Positions 1-6,813 are shown, numbered from the stretch's first letter. The stretch: DNA of 10,990 bases from an uncultured bacterium (GCA_937893485.1 CALBJL010000110.1:1-10990), one strand, 5' to 3'. Notes: a model not told the origin generated them from the letters alone. Numbers and translations: made by a program.

Positions 1-1481
1 ATCCTGATATTGGAAGCTCCCTCCTCAAAATATTCCTTTGTCTGCAATTTAACGGTCAGACCCTGAAACTCGAGCGTCACCGGATCAAGTGTCAGCACGC
101 GGGTCCTGCCCTCCTGTGAAAAATGCGCGTGTGTCGGGCACAGGCACAGATCGACTTCCTCTCCGTGGTAGCACAGCTTGGCGCTGCGGACGGTGCCCTC
201 TCCGGCATAGTGTGTGAAATAGCCCGCACGGTATTTTTCCTGAATTAAGAACGGATAAGAGGCATCCTGCACATGCCTGGTGCCGATACCTACCGGCCAC
301 TCGAGCTTGGCTGCATACGGACGCAGATCGACGATCGCGCCGCCCTGATCCATATTCACACAGGCACGCATATACGGATCGCAGTACCAGAACAGCTGCT
401 TATCTGAGCCGTATAAAATATCGCGCCACAGTGCACACTCAGGCTCTGTATAGCGTTTTTCCTCTGTCACGCCCTTTTTCTGTCTGTAGTAATCGGCAAA
501 CTCTGACATTGTCATATCGATCAGCTTGCCCTCTTTTTTCAACTGTCCATAGTAAGCACAGCCGTCGGTATAAGATTTGAGCAGCAGCTCATAGGGCTGC
601 TCCCAGCGTCCCATCTTATTCATCCAGCCGGGTCCGACAAACATCATGTTATAGGCATAACCGTTGTTGTATTTTTCCAGATCGCGGTACTGGTCTATCA
701 GGTTGTACAGATACGGATACTCCCATGTCTTTGTGTCGTAGATCATGCCGCGCAGTACGTTCTGCGGATGTGTACCGAAGTTCGATCCGTTTCCGTCGTA
801 GCACGCGATCAGGTCGCGGGAAAGATGCGGGATCGCAACGATACCGGAATCCTCCGCCTCATTTGCCGCAGGTGCATGTGTATTCTGCTTGGACGGAATC
901 CACGGAGCCCACGGACCGCCGTCGAACAGCGTATACCATGAATTGTTACATGTATGGTATGCCTTCGGGCCTTCCTCCCAGCAGGTAGCAACCGCACATT
1001 TCACACTCGGATAAGTCGCTTTCACATAGTTGATGAGATCTGCATCCATGTAGTAGGAGCCGGTCGATTCCGGATAGAAACCAAACCGCTCATAGAACTT
1101 TCCGAATACATCATCCACGATCGCCTTCTTGTCCTCCATCGAGAACATCCAGATACAGAAATCCTTTGTCTTGTATTTTTCACGGAACTGCTCACACGGC
1201 AGACCGAGCAGTGACAGCGCGATCTCATCCCCGTAGGTATCATGGTCGTGCTTGGCGAGCTCTACTGCCTCGTCGTTAAACAGTGCGGCATAAGTCATCT
1301 GGATCGTGACCTTCAATCCGTTCTCGTGCGCCAGACGCTGCTGTGTCTTGAAAATATCCAGAGATTCAGTAATCAGCGCCTTATCTCCGATATCCTCCTC
1401 TTTTCCCTGTCCGGTGACTGTCGCTGAATACTCCGGCACCATCTCCGGTCTATGGATGACGTTTAAAATCATTGGTTCCAT
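1..1481 (-). CDS. Large soluble protein of unrecognised family, possibly carbohydrate-active (3' end outside window)
   Basis: An open frame of 493 codons runs from an ATG at 1481 to the left edge without a stop, so the C-terminus is missing. The start is set by a GAAGGAGGGG ribosome site at about 1491-1500. There is no signal peptide or membrane segment, so it is probably cytoplasmic. I do not recognise the family with certainty. The layout recalls NodB/GH57-like barrels: an acidic-histidine cluster HDHDTYGDE at about residues 78-86, FGFYPESTGSYYMD at about 132-146, and WAPWIPSKQNTHAP at about 192-206, followed by a Trp/Tyr-rich region. The TFDDG and HxxxH motifs of true NodB deacetylases are not seen. 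It lies downstream of a LacI-type regulator with its own promoter and candidate operator, which suggests sugar-responsive expression and a role in glycan metabolism. The enzymatic role is inference only. Confidence 0.8.
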   Translation of the reverse strand, partial: MEPMILNVIHRPEMVPEYSATVTGQGKEEDIGDKALITESLDIFKTQQRLAHENGLKVTIQMTYAALFNDEAVELAKHDHDTYGDEIALSLLGLPCEQFREKYKTKDFCIWMFSMEDKKAIVDDVFGKFYERFGFYPESTGSYYMDADLINYVKATYPSVKCAVATCWEEGPKAYHTCNNSWYTLFDGGPWAPWIPSKQNTHAPAANEAEDSGIVAIPHLSRDLIACYDGNGSNFGTHPQNVLRGMIYDTKTWEYPYLYNLIDQYRDLEKYNNGYAYNMMFVGPGWMNKMGRWEQPYELLLKSYTDGCAYYGQLKKEGKLIDMTMSEFADYYRQKKGVTEEKRYTEPECALWRDILYGSDKQLFWYCDPYMRACVNMDQGGAIVDLRPYAAKLEWPVGIGTRHVQDASYPFLIQEKYRAGYFTHYAGEGTVRSAKLCYHGEEVDLCLCPTHAHFSQEGRTRVLTLDPVTLEFQGLTVKLQTKEYFEEGASNIR

Positions 1482-1528
1482 TCGTAAATGCCCCTCCTTC
1501 TCATTACTTCAATCATTTGTCGCTCTGA

Positions 1529-1566
1529 TTGATCGTTGTTCGTTTGATAATTGTTGATCGTTGTTC
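1529..1566. repeat. 13-bp exact direct repeat in the leader of the unknown gene
   Basis: TTGATCGTTGTTC occurs at 1529-1541 and again at 1554-1566, 25 bp apart. A related sequence, ATCGGTTGTTC, lies at 1626-1636 beside the operator. The repeats sit in the predicted 5' untranslated leader between the promoter and the ribosome site. They could be a regulator-binding pair, an RNA element or a small duplication; the sequence does not decide. Confidence 0.6.
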
Positions 1567-1616
1567 CTTGCTTTCAGGTACTCATTTTGATACTCTGTTC
1601 CACCCTGCTCCACCAC

Positions 1617-1673
1617 TTTTGCGCAATCGGTTGTTCATATGGCTATATTAGCACGGCTGATGACTTCTGTCAA
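1617..1673 (-). promoter_or_regulatory. Sigma-A promoter with LacI-type operator for the unknown gene
   Basis: Reading the minus strand, a perfect -35 TTGACA (1668-1673), a 17-base spacer and a -10 TAATAT (1645-1650) form a near-consensus promoter overlapping the end of the lacI gene region. Transcription should begin near 1638. The palindrome TTGCGCAA (1619-1626, within TTTTGCGCAA) lies about 12-20 bases past that point, a classic position for a repressor operator. The same 10-mer occurs in the lacI leader. The promoter is strong by sequence; the operator assignment is inference. Confidence 0.72.
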
Positions 1674-1684
1674 CGTATTTTTCG

Positions 1685-2713
1685 TTACGTTGTGGATTCC
1701 TTTAAGACTACTTCATATGGAAGCAGCGTTTTCGCCGGTACATGCCCGCCCTCGATGAGATCAAGCAGCGTGCGGCACGCCGCCATTCCAAGCTCCTTCG
1801 CATTGAACGCGAGCGCCGTGATTGCAGGGACATAATTTTCTAACAGCAGACCGTTATAAAACGAGGCGATCTTCATCTGCTGCGGCACGCCGACACCGAG
1901 TTCACGCAGCGATTTGAGCACATGATTGGCAGTCGCATCATCCATGCACAGGATTGCGTCTACCTGCGGTGCCAGCTCCCGCACCGCCTTGTCGATCAGC
2001 ACCGGATCGGACAAGCCGAGCCGCACGAGCGCGTGGTCGGGCTGTCTGTTCAGTTGCGCAAATGCCTGCAGGTAGCCGTTGTAGCGCTGCTTTGTGACCA
2101 TGTGCGCCTCATCACCCCCGATCAGCGCCAGACGCTGCAGCCCCTTGAGCAGCAGCACGCCGGTCAGCTCCTGACACGCGCTCTGGTGATTGTGGTCAAC
2201 CTGTATAACACCCGCATAATCACTGCTGCCGATCGTCACAAACGGCACTCTTTTTTCCTGCAAAAATTCGACCTGTGCGTCCTTGACATAGGAACACATC
2301 AGGATCACGCCATCCACCTTGCGGTTTGCGATCACGCGCTCAAGCGAGGAAATATCGTGGTTATCGCAGATGCACAGCAGCACATCATAGTCTGCCGCAC
2401 CGCTGATCTTTTCGATCCCGAACAGGCAGTCCTGAAAAAACGACAGATCCGACATTCCATAGTGCTCCGGCAGCACCACGCACAGGTTGTAGGTTTTCGA
2501 CTGCGCCAGCCCCTTTGCGATCACGCTCGGCTGGTAGTCATGCTCGCTGATGTATTCCATCACACGCGCCCTCGTGGCTTCTCCGATGCGCCCTTTGCCT
2601 GAAATCGCGCGCGAAACCGTCGTTTTTGACACGCCGAGCGCATCTGCCACATCCGCGATCGTTATATTTTTTTTCAGATTTTTTTCGTCTGTTTTCTTCT
2701 CGTCTGCTCCCAT
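1685..2713 (-). CDS. LacI/GalR-family transcriptional repressor
   Basis: This is a sugar-responsive DNA-binding repressor of the LacI/GalR family. The N-terminal helix-turn-helix has the family signature around ITIADVADALGVSKTTVSRA, followed by the hinge region YQPSVIAKGLAQSKTY. The rest is a periplasmic-binding-protein-like effector domain, and total length (342 residues) is normal. I prefer the ATG at 2713 to an in-frame ATG at 2725, because GGAGG lies five bases upstream of 2713 (inside the longer reading), while 2725 has only a weak GGAA. It lies between a MATE exporter and the unknown carbohydrate-type gene, all on the same strand. TTGCGCAA-type sites in its own leader and in the next promoter point to autoregulation and local control. 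The effector cannot be told from sequence. Confidence 0.93.
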   Translation of the reverse strand: MGADEKKTDEKNLKKNITIADVADALGVSKTTVSRAISGKGRIGEATRARVMEYISEHDYQPSVIAKGLAQSKTYNLCVVLPEHYGMSDLSFFQDCLFGIEKISGAADYDVLLCICDNHDISSLERVIANRKVDGVILMCSYVKDAQVEFLQEKRVPFVTIGSSDYAGVIQVDHNHQSACQELTGVLLLKGLQRLALIGGDEAHMVTKQRYNGYLQAFAQLNRQPDHALVRLGLSDPVLIDKAVRELAPQVDAILCMDDATANHVLKSLRELGVGVPQQMKIASFYNGLLLENYVPAITALAFNAKELGMAACRTLLDLIEGGHVPAKTLLPYEVVLKESTT

Positions 2714-2727
2714 GTATTCCTCCATTT

Positions 2728-2756
2728 TTGCGCAAATTCCAGCGCAACATGCGCAA
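2728..2756 (-). promoter_or_regulatory. Cluster of TTGCGC operator-like sites in the lacI leader
   Basis: Three TTGCGC motifs follow one another on the minus strand: GTTGCGCA (2750-2757), TTGCGC (2742-2747) and the full palindrome TTGCGCAA (2728-2735), offset by 9 and 12 bases. The last shares TTGCGCAAAA with the operator downstream of the promoter at 1645-1673. A central CG in an even palindrome is the usual form of LacI-family operators. The position between promoter and ribosome site fits autorepression. Confidence 0.55.
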
Positions 2757-2763
2757 CTTTTCC

Positions 2764-2793
2764 TCTATCATGCCATGAAATGAAAGAAAAATC
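2764..2793 (-). promoter_or_regulatory. Weak candidate promoter for lacI
   Basis: On the minus strand TTGATT is followed after 17 bases by CATGAT (4 of 6 match to the -10 consensus), overlapping the end of the MATE gene. It would start transcription just before the TTGCGC cluster. I see no terminator between the MATE gene and lacI, so read-through is also possible. Confidence 0.35.
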
Positions 2794-4138
2794 AAGCTGT
2801 CTTTTCGAGTTTTCTCTGCACAATCGCATATACGACAAAGATCGCGCCGCCCGTAAAGATCCACGAAGCGACATACACATCCATGAGCATCTCATAGGTC
2901 GGAAAACGTCGAAATACCGTGACCATCCACACCAGACGAAAGACAACGGTTCCGATAACCGTGATGATCGAGGGTGCCAATGATCTGCCCATGCCGCGCA
3001 GCGCCGCACTCTCCACCTCATAAGTCGCGCACAGTCCCTCCAATGAACACACATGATGCATGCGGATGATTCCATAGGCAGCCACCGCGCTGCTGGTCGT
3101 ATAGATGCTGACAAAAAAGTCGTCCCAGACCATAAAAACCACACACAGAATCTCGGTAAATATCATGCCGAACAACATACATTCCCAGAACACCCGCCTG
3201 CACCGCTTCAGATTTTTCGCACCGTAGTTCTGGCTCGTAAAGGTGACTGCCGCCTGCGCAAACGCCGCCGCAATATCATAGGTAAAATATTCAAAATTCA
3301 ATGCCAGTGAAGATCCGGCGATCGCATTTTCCCCAAAGGAGTTGATGCCGCTCTGGATAAACACGTTGGAAACCGAAAAAATTGCTCCCTGAATGCCCGC
3401 CGGAACACCTATCATCAGCACATTTTTCAGCTCGTCCCATCGAATCCGCAGATCGCGGAAACGGAACTTAAATTCATCATTTCTGCGATAGAGATGCAGC
3501 ACCGTGAGGGACGCACTCAGTATATTGGAAATAAAGGTCGCGATCGCAACTCCCGCCACGCCCAGCTGAAAGCAGATCACCAGCACCAGATTCAGGATCA
3601 CGTTGACGATTCCCGACAACAGCAGATAGTACATCGGTCTTCTGGAATCCCCGTAGCTTCGCAGGATCGCCGATCCGAAATTGTAAACGAGCATAAACGG
3701 GATGCTGAGGAAATAGATCCGGATATACAGCAGCGCCATATTGAGCACACTCTCCGGTGTGCCGGACACCTCCAGAATCACGCGCGCCGACAGCATGCCG
3801 AGCAGCATGAGCACCAGCCCCAGCAGTATGCCAAACGCCATGATCGTGTGCAGCACACCGTGGATCTGCTCACGCTTTTTCTGTCCGATCAGATTTGCCA
3901 CGACCGCATTCGGCCCAACGGACAGACCAACGATCAGATTTACAAAAATACCTACGAGCGCGACACAGCTTCCTACCGCCGCCAATGCCTGATCGCCCGC
4001 AAACCGCCCGACGACCGCCACATCCGCCGAGTTAAATAACTGCTGTAAAATACTGCTGCACGCCAGCGGAATCGCAAAGACGATCAGCTTTCCCGCGATC
4101 CCTCCATGTAACATATCCATTTCTCTTGTCTGCTTCAT
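2792..4138 (-). CDS. MATE-family multidrug/toxin exporter
   Basis: This is a cytoplasmic-membrane antiporter of the MATE (NorM/DinF-like) family, which exports organic cations, drugs or metabolites using a sodium or proton gradient. The N-terminus reads HGGIAGKLIVFAIPLACSS followed by LQQLFNSADVAVVGRFAG, which is typical of clostridial MATE proteins. About twelve hydrophobic segments in two similar halves follow, and the 448-residue length is normal. I chose the ATG at 4138, with AAAGGTGG 11 bases upstream; a GTG at 4153 extends the frame by five codons but has no ribosome site. It is the first gene of the minus-strand group and may be co-transcribed with lacI, 78 bp downstream. Its substrate cannot be predicted, and a link to the sugar-type genes is unproven. 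Confidence 0.93.
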   Translation of the reverse strand: MKQTREMDMLHGGIAGKLIVFAIPLACSSILQQLFNSADVAVVGRFAGDQALAAVGSCVALVGIFVNLIVGLSVGPNAVVANLIGQKKREQIHGVLHTIMAFGILLGLVLMLLGMLSARVILEVSGTPESVLNMALLYIRIYFLSIPFMLVYNFGSAILRSYGDSRRPMYYLLLSGIVNVILNLVLVICFQLGVAGVAIATFISNILSASLTVLHLYRRNDEFKFRFRDLRIRWDELKNVLMIGVPAGIQGAIFSVSNVFIQSGINSFGENAIAGSSLALNFEYFTYDIAAAFAQAAVTFTSQNYGAKNLKRCRRVFWECMLFGMIFTEILCVVFMVWDDFFVSIYTTSSAVAAYGIIRMHHVCSLEGLCATYEVESAALRGMGRSLAPSIITVIGTVVFRLVWMVTVFRRFPTYEMLMDVYVASWIFTGGAIFVVYAIVQRKLEKTA

Positions 4139-4159
4139 GTTATCTTCATCCACCTTTGT

Positions 4160-4209
4160 ATGACATTTTTTGCAAATCCAGTATAATCACTTCTGTTTGA
4201 AAAGTCCAT
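4160..4209. promoter_or_regulatory. Overlapping divergent promoter candidates upstream of the MATE gene
   Basis: On the minus strand TGGACT (4204-4209), an 18-base spacer and TATACT (4180-4185) would start the MATE transcript about 35 bases before its ATG. On the plus strand ATGACA (4160-4165), a 16-base spacer and a perfect TATAAT (4182-4187) would transcribe toward the T-box and cstA. The two -10 elements overlap, so they could not be used at once. Sequence match is the only evidence. Confidence 0.4.
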
Positions 4210-4338
4210 TTAAAAAATGGATTCTTCATGCTGCGCACGGATCATTGAGTTGTCCGAAAATATACCATTCAGCAGATACTTGTTAAATATGCACAAAAAT
4301 TTTTTCTCATTTTTTGTCAAATATGTTGTTTTCTTTGC
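4206..4338. other. AT-rich gene-free stretch
   Basis: This part of the gap before cstA is rich in A and T runs and has no convincing reading frame. It opens with a small hairpin, TCCATTT-AAA-AAATGGA (4206-4222). I see no GC-rich stem followed by a T-tract that could terminate a transcript coming from the upstream plus-strand promoter candidate. Confidence 0.5.
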
Positions 4339-4367
4339 TTGATTTTTCTTTTTTAAAGTGATAAAAC
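4339..4367 (+). promoter_or_regulatory. Candidate promoter of the T-box/cstA transcript
   Basis: TTGATT (4339-4344), a 17-base spacer and TAAAAC (4362-4367) lie just ahead of the T-box. Transcription would begin near 4374, about 20 bases before stem I, a normal distance. Each hexamer matches the consensus at only four positions, and the stronger TATAAT at 4182 is an alternative. Confidence 0.4.
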
Positions 4368-4390
4368 TACTGATAACAAATAAATCAACT

Positions 4391-4650
4391 ACAAAAGCAA
4401 CGAATGGGATACGTTGGTGCAGGCAAAACATCTCACAGAGAGCCGTCAGTCGGTGCGAGACGGCAGATGCTCCTGACCGACATCACCCACGAGCTTCACG
4501 CTGAATCCAGTAGGCGCCGACGTTCGCTCCACGTTATCAGAGCGACTGTTCATTGACAGTATAGAGCGGCTGTGTAAATCACAGCAACACAGAGTGGTAT
4601 CGCGGAAAATTCCGTCTCTGTAGTTCATTTGAACTGCAGGGGCGTTTTTT
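4391..4650 (+). promoter_or_regulatory. T-box riboswitch, specifier ATC (isoleucine)
   Basis: This leader RNA senses uncharged tRNA and controls the downstream cstA by transcription antitermination. Stem I has a basal helix AAGC/GCTT (4395-4398, 4493-4496), a kink-turn-like AACGAA/CGA bulge, TGGG/CCCA (4405-4408, 4486-4489), the specifier loop, an upper helix (4413-4423 with 4472-4481), CATCT/AGATG, and a distal GCCGTC/GACGGC hairpin with the conserved AGAGA and GGTGCGAG loop motifs. The codon ATC (4482-4484), followed by A, occupies the specifier position. Hairpins at 4545-4560 and 4569-4585 follow. The T-box itself is AGAGTGGTATCGCGG (4591-4605), two changes from consensus; its bulge TGGT would pair with ACCA, matching the discriminator A of tRNA-Ile. 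The antiterminator pairs 4589-4594 with 4616-4621 and 4602-4605 with 4612-4615. T-box identity is secure; the Ile reading is a manual fold. Confidence 0.92.
4613..4650 (+). terminator. T-box regulated rho-independent terminator
   Basis: A 14-bp stem (4613-4626 with 4631-4644, including several G-T pairs), a four-base ATTT loop and six T residues form a strong terminator. Its left arm overlaps the right arm of the T-box antiterminator (4612-4621), so the two folds exclude each other, as expected for tRNA-dependent readthrough. Confidence 0.92.
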
Positions 4651-4657
4651 ATATACA

Positions 4658-4806
4658 TCAATTCAGAACCAAGGCAATTTACACCAAAATTATGAGCCAA
4701 GCGTGCTTGAGCGAGTAAATTTTTGTGGAAATTTCTTTGGTGAGAACCAAATACGAGCAAAAGGAAAGCTGCGCAGCAGCGATTTTGCGAGTTGGTTCTG
4801 AATTGA
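4658..4806. repeat. 149-bp structured element with perfect 15-bp inverted ends (MITE-like or RNA element)
   Basis: TCAATTCAGAACCAA (4658-4672) is repeated as its exact reverse complement at 4792-4806. Inside are two further hairpins. The left pairs 4678-4691 with 4718-4731 (12 of 14) around CAAGCGTGCTTG. The right pairs AGAACCAA (4743-4750) with TTGGTTCT (4792-4799), and GCAAAA with TTTTGC, around the palindrome GCTGCGCAGC. The right arm can therefore pair with either the outer left arm or the internal copy. There is no coding capacity, no clear target-site duplication and no T-tract. It may be a non-autonomous mobile repeat dropped between the T-box and cstA, or a structured part of the leader RNA. 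The sequence alone does not decide. Confidence 0.7.
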
Positions 4807-4843
4807 ATCAAAACATATCAAACTTAAGAAAAGAGGCTGGATT

Positions 4844-6538
4844 ATGAATGGAATCTTAATGATGGTCATCGCTCTGGTTGTATTGGGAGGCGCTTACCTC
4901 CTCTACGGACGATACCTTCAAAACAAATGGGGAATTGACCCGAAAGCAAAAACACCTGCTTATGAAATGGAAGACGGTGTAGACTATGTACCTGCCGATA
5001 CCAACGTCGTATTCGGTCACCAGTTCGCGTCGATCGCAGGCGCAGGTCCGATCAACGGACCGATTCAGGCAGCGATCTTCGGCTGGCTTCCGGTATTGTT
5101 GTGGGTACTGATCGGCGGTGTGTTCTTCGGTGCGGTACAGGACTTCGCATCCATGTATGCATCTGTCAAAAATAAAGGACGTACCATCGGCTACATCATT
5201 GAAACATATATCGGAAAAGTCGGCAAAAAGCTGTTTTTAGCATTCTGCTGGCTGTTCTGTATCTTAGTCGTAGCGGCATTCGCGGATGTCGTTGCCGGAA
5301 CCTTTAACGGATTCGCCACCGATGCGGCAGGCACAGTAACCAAAGTTGCCGCCAACGGCGCGGTCGCTACCACTTCCCTCCTATTTATTTTAGAGGCTGT
5401 AGCGCTCGGTTTTATCTTAAAATATGCAAAATTAAATAAATGGGTCAACACCGGCATCGCCATCGCTATGCTGATCGCCGCTGTTGCCATCGGTCTGAAC
5501 TGCCCCATTTATCTGACCAGAACGACATGGCATGTGATCATTTTTATCTACATATTGATCGCATGTGTTACTCCGGTATGGGCGCTGCTGCAGCCGCGTG
5601 ACTACTTAAACAGCTACCTGTTGATCTTTATGATCGTCGGCGCAGTCGTTGGTATTTTCGTATCCAACCCGACCTGTAACCTCGCCGCCTTCACAAGCTT
5701 TGAGGTGGATGGTCAGTACCTGTTCCCGATCTTATTCGTGACGATCGCCTGCGGTGCGGTATCCGGTTTCCACTCACTCGTGTCCTCCGGTACTGCCTCC
5801 AAGCAGATCAAAAACGAGAAAAATATGCTGCCTGTATCTTACGGTGCCATGCTGATGGAGAGTATGCTCGCTGTCATTGCCCTGATCTCCGTTGCCTCCT
5901 TCGCAGACGGAGAAGCAGCCGCACAGGGTCTGACGACACAGCCGCAGATCTTCGCCGGTGCGATCGCAAACTTTCTGACCGCTGTCGGTCTGCCGTACGA
6001 GCTTGTATTTACGCTGATCAACTTAGCGGTATCCGCATTCGCGCTGACCTCGTTGGACTCCGTTGCCCGTATCGGACGACTCTCATTTCAGGAATTTTTC
6101 CTCGACAGTGACACCGATGAGGCAAACATGAATCCGGTCACAAAAGTGCTGACAAACAAATACTTCGCTACGATCCTCACACTGGTGCTCGCATTCCTGC
6201 TGGCAAAGGTCGGCTACGCCGAGATCTGGCCGCTGTTCGGATCTGCCAACCAGCTGCTGTCCGTACTGGCACTGGTCGCATGTGCGGTATTCTTAAAGAA
6301 AACCCACCGTCAGGGCGCAATGCTGTGGATTCCGATGTTTTTCATGATGGCAGTCACATTTACCGCACTGACCATGACGATCGTAAAGCTCGGCTCTGCA
6401 CTGACCACGACAGGTCTCGACCTCGGAAACACCCTGCAGCTCATTTTCGCAGTATTACTCCTGCTGCTCGGTATCATTGTGGCAATTCAAGGTGTCAAGA
6501 AGCTGTTTGAGAAAACTGACAACAAACAGGCAGCATAA
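4844..6538 (+). CDS. cstA: CstA-family peptide/pyruvate transporter
   Basis: This is a membrane carrier of the CstA family, members of which take up peptides or pyruvate in enteric bacteria and Campylobacter. Family hallmarks are DGVDYVP near residue 45, FGHQFASIAGAGPINGP near 57-73, GFHSLVSSGTASKQI near 308 and LTSLDSVARIGR near 400. Many hydrophobic segments follow through to the C-terminus. At 564 residues it is shorter than the roughly 700-residue E. coli protein. AGAGG lies seven bases upstream of the ATG. It is monocistronic, follows a T-box with an apparent isoleucine specifier and ends at a strong terminator. The leader implies induction when charged tRNA-Ile is scarce. This fits uptake of peptides as an amino-acid source, or of pyruvate, a precursor in branched-chain amino-acid synthesis. 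The actual substrate is inference. No YbdD-like partner gene is nearby. Confidence 0.95.
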   Translation: MNGILMMVIALVVLGGAYLLYGRYLQNKWGIDPKAKTPAYEMEDGVDYVPADTNVVFGHQFASIAGAGPINGPIQAAIFGWLPVLLWVLIGGVFFGAVQDFASMYASVKNKGRTIGYIIETYIGKVGKKLFLAFCWLFCILVVAAFADVVAGTFNGFATDAAGTVTKVAANGAVATTSLLFILEAVALGFILKYAKLNKWVNTGIAIAMLIAAVAIGLNCPIYLTRTTWHVIIFIYILIACVTPVWALLQPRDYLNSYLLIFMIVGAVVGIFVSNPTCNLAAFTSFEVDGQYLFPILFVTIACGAVSGFHSLVSSGTASKQIKNEKNMLPVSYGAMLMESMLAVIALISVASFADGEAAAQGLTTQPQIFAGAIANFLTAVGLPYELVFTLINLAVSAFALTSLDSVARIGRLSFQEFFLDSDTDEANMNPVTKVLTNKYFATILTLVLAFLLAKVGYAEIWPLFGSANQLLSVLALVACAVFLKKTHRQGAMLWIPMFFMMAVTFTALTMTIVKLGSALTTTGLDLGNTLQLIFAVLLLLLGIIVAIQGVKKLFEKTDNKQAA

Positions 6539-6572
6539 GGTGTTGGCTGTCCCCTGCACCCTGCATATAGAC

Positions 6573-6604
6573 AAAAAATAGGAGCTTCTACGCTCCTATT
6601 TTTT
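6573..6604 (+). terminator. Symmetric rho-independent terminator after cstA
   Basis: AAAAAATAGGAGC (6573-6585) and its exact reverse complement (6592-6604) flank a six-base TTCTAC loop, giving a stem ending in a T-tract on both strands. It lies 35 bases after the cstA stop. Confidence 0.93.
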
Positions 6605-6700
6605 ATTGTATTCATGATTCATTTATCCCGTATAAGACTGTGTCTGGATGAACAATAAAATAACAAATGGGTACTGCCATATTTCCCGAACTTTTGATAA

Positions 6701-6789
6701 TGAAATAAACGCAAATATTTTCTCTCTTTATTTCAACTTTTACTGTTTTTTTGAAATAATAAGGGTATAATAGAAACATATATTTCAAG
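6701..6789 (+). promoter_or_regulatory. fic promoter with four alternating TGAAATAA half-sites
   Basis: A perfect -10 TATAAT (6766-6771) lies upstream of fic, with no good -35. Four copies of one half-site surround it in alternating orientation: TGAAATAAA (6701-6709), TTTATTTCA (6727-6735), TTGAAATAA (6751-6759) and TATTTCAAG (6781-6789), their centres about 25-28 bases apart. The third abuts the -35 region and the fourth overlies the start of the transcript. This looks like a repressor or activator site array. The winged helix at the end of the Fic protein is the obvious candidate binder. Confidence 0.55.
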
Positions 6790-6813
6790 TTCCCAAGAAA
6801 GGAGCGAATACTA

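Noticed and set aside
1529..1566. CRISPR array
   Set aside because: Only two exact 13-bp repeats 25 bp apart and no cas gene; too short and too few for CRISPR.
1922..2602. 226-codon open frame on the plus strand inside lacI
   Set aside because: It is fully antisense to a clear LacI-family gene, has no family resemblance, and its His/Gln-rich content is typical of a shadow frame.
3494..4039. 181-codon open frame on the plus strand inside the MATE gene
   Set aside because: Antisense to a well-supported transporter; its His/Gln/Arg-rich product looks like reversed hydrophobic codons.
4151..4153. GTG as the MATE start
   Set aside because: No ribosome site precedes it, whereas AAAGGTGG lies upstream of the in-frame ATG at 4138.
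4658..4806. Insertion sequence carrying a transposase
   Set aside because: The element is only 149 bp with no coding capacity and I find no target-site duplication; at most it is a non-autonomous repeat.
4446..4811. 121-codon open frame on the minus strand across the T-box and inverted-repeat element
   Set aside because: It spans a conserved RNA leader and terminator on the other strand, has no ribosome site and no recognisable domain.
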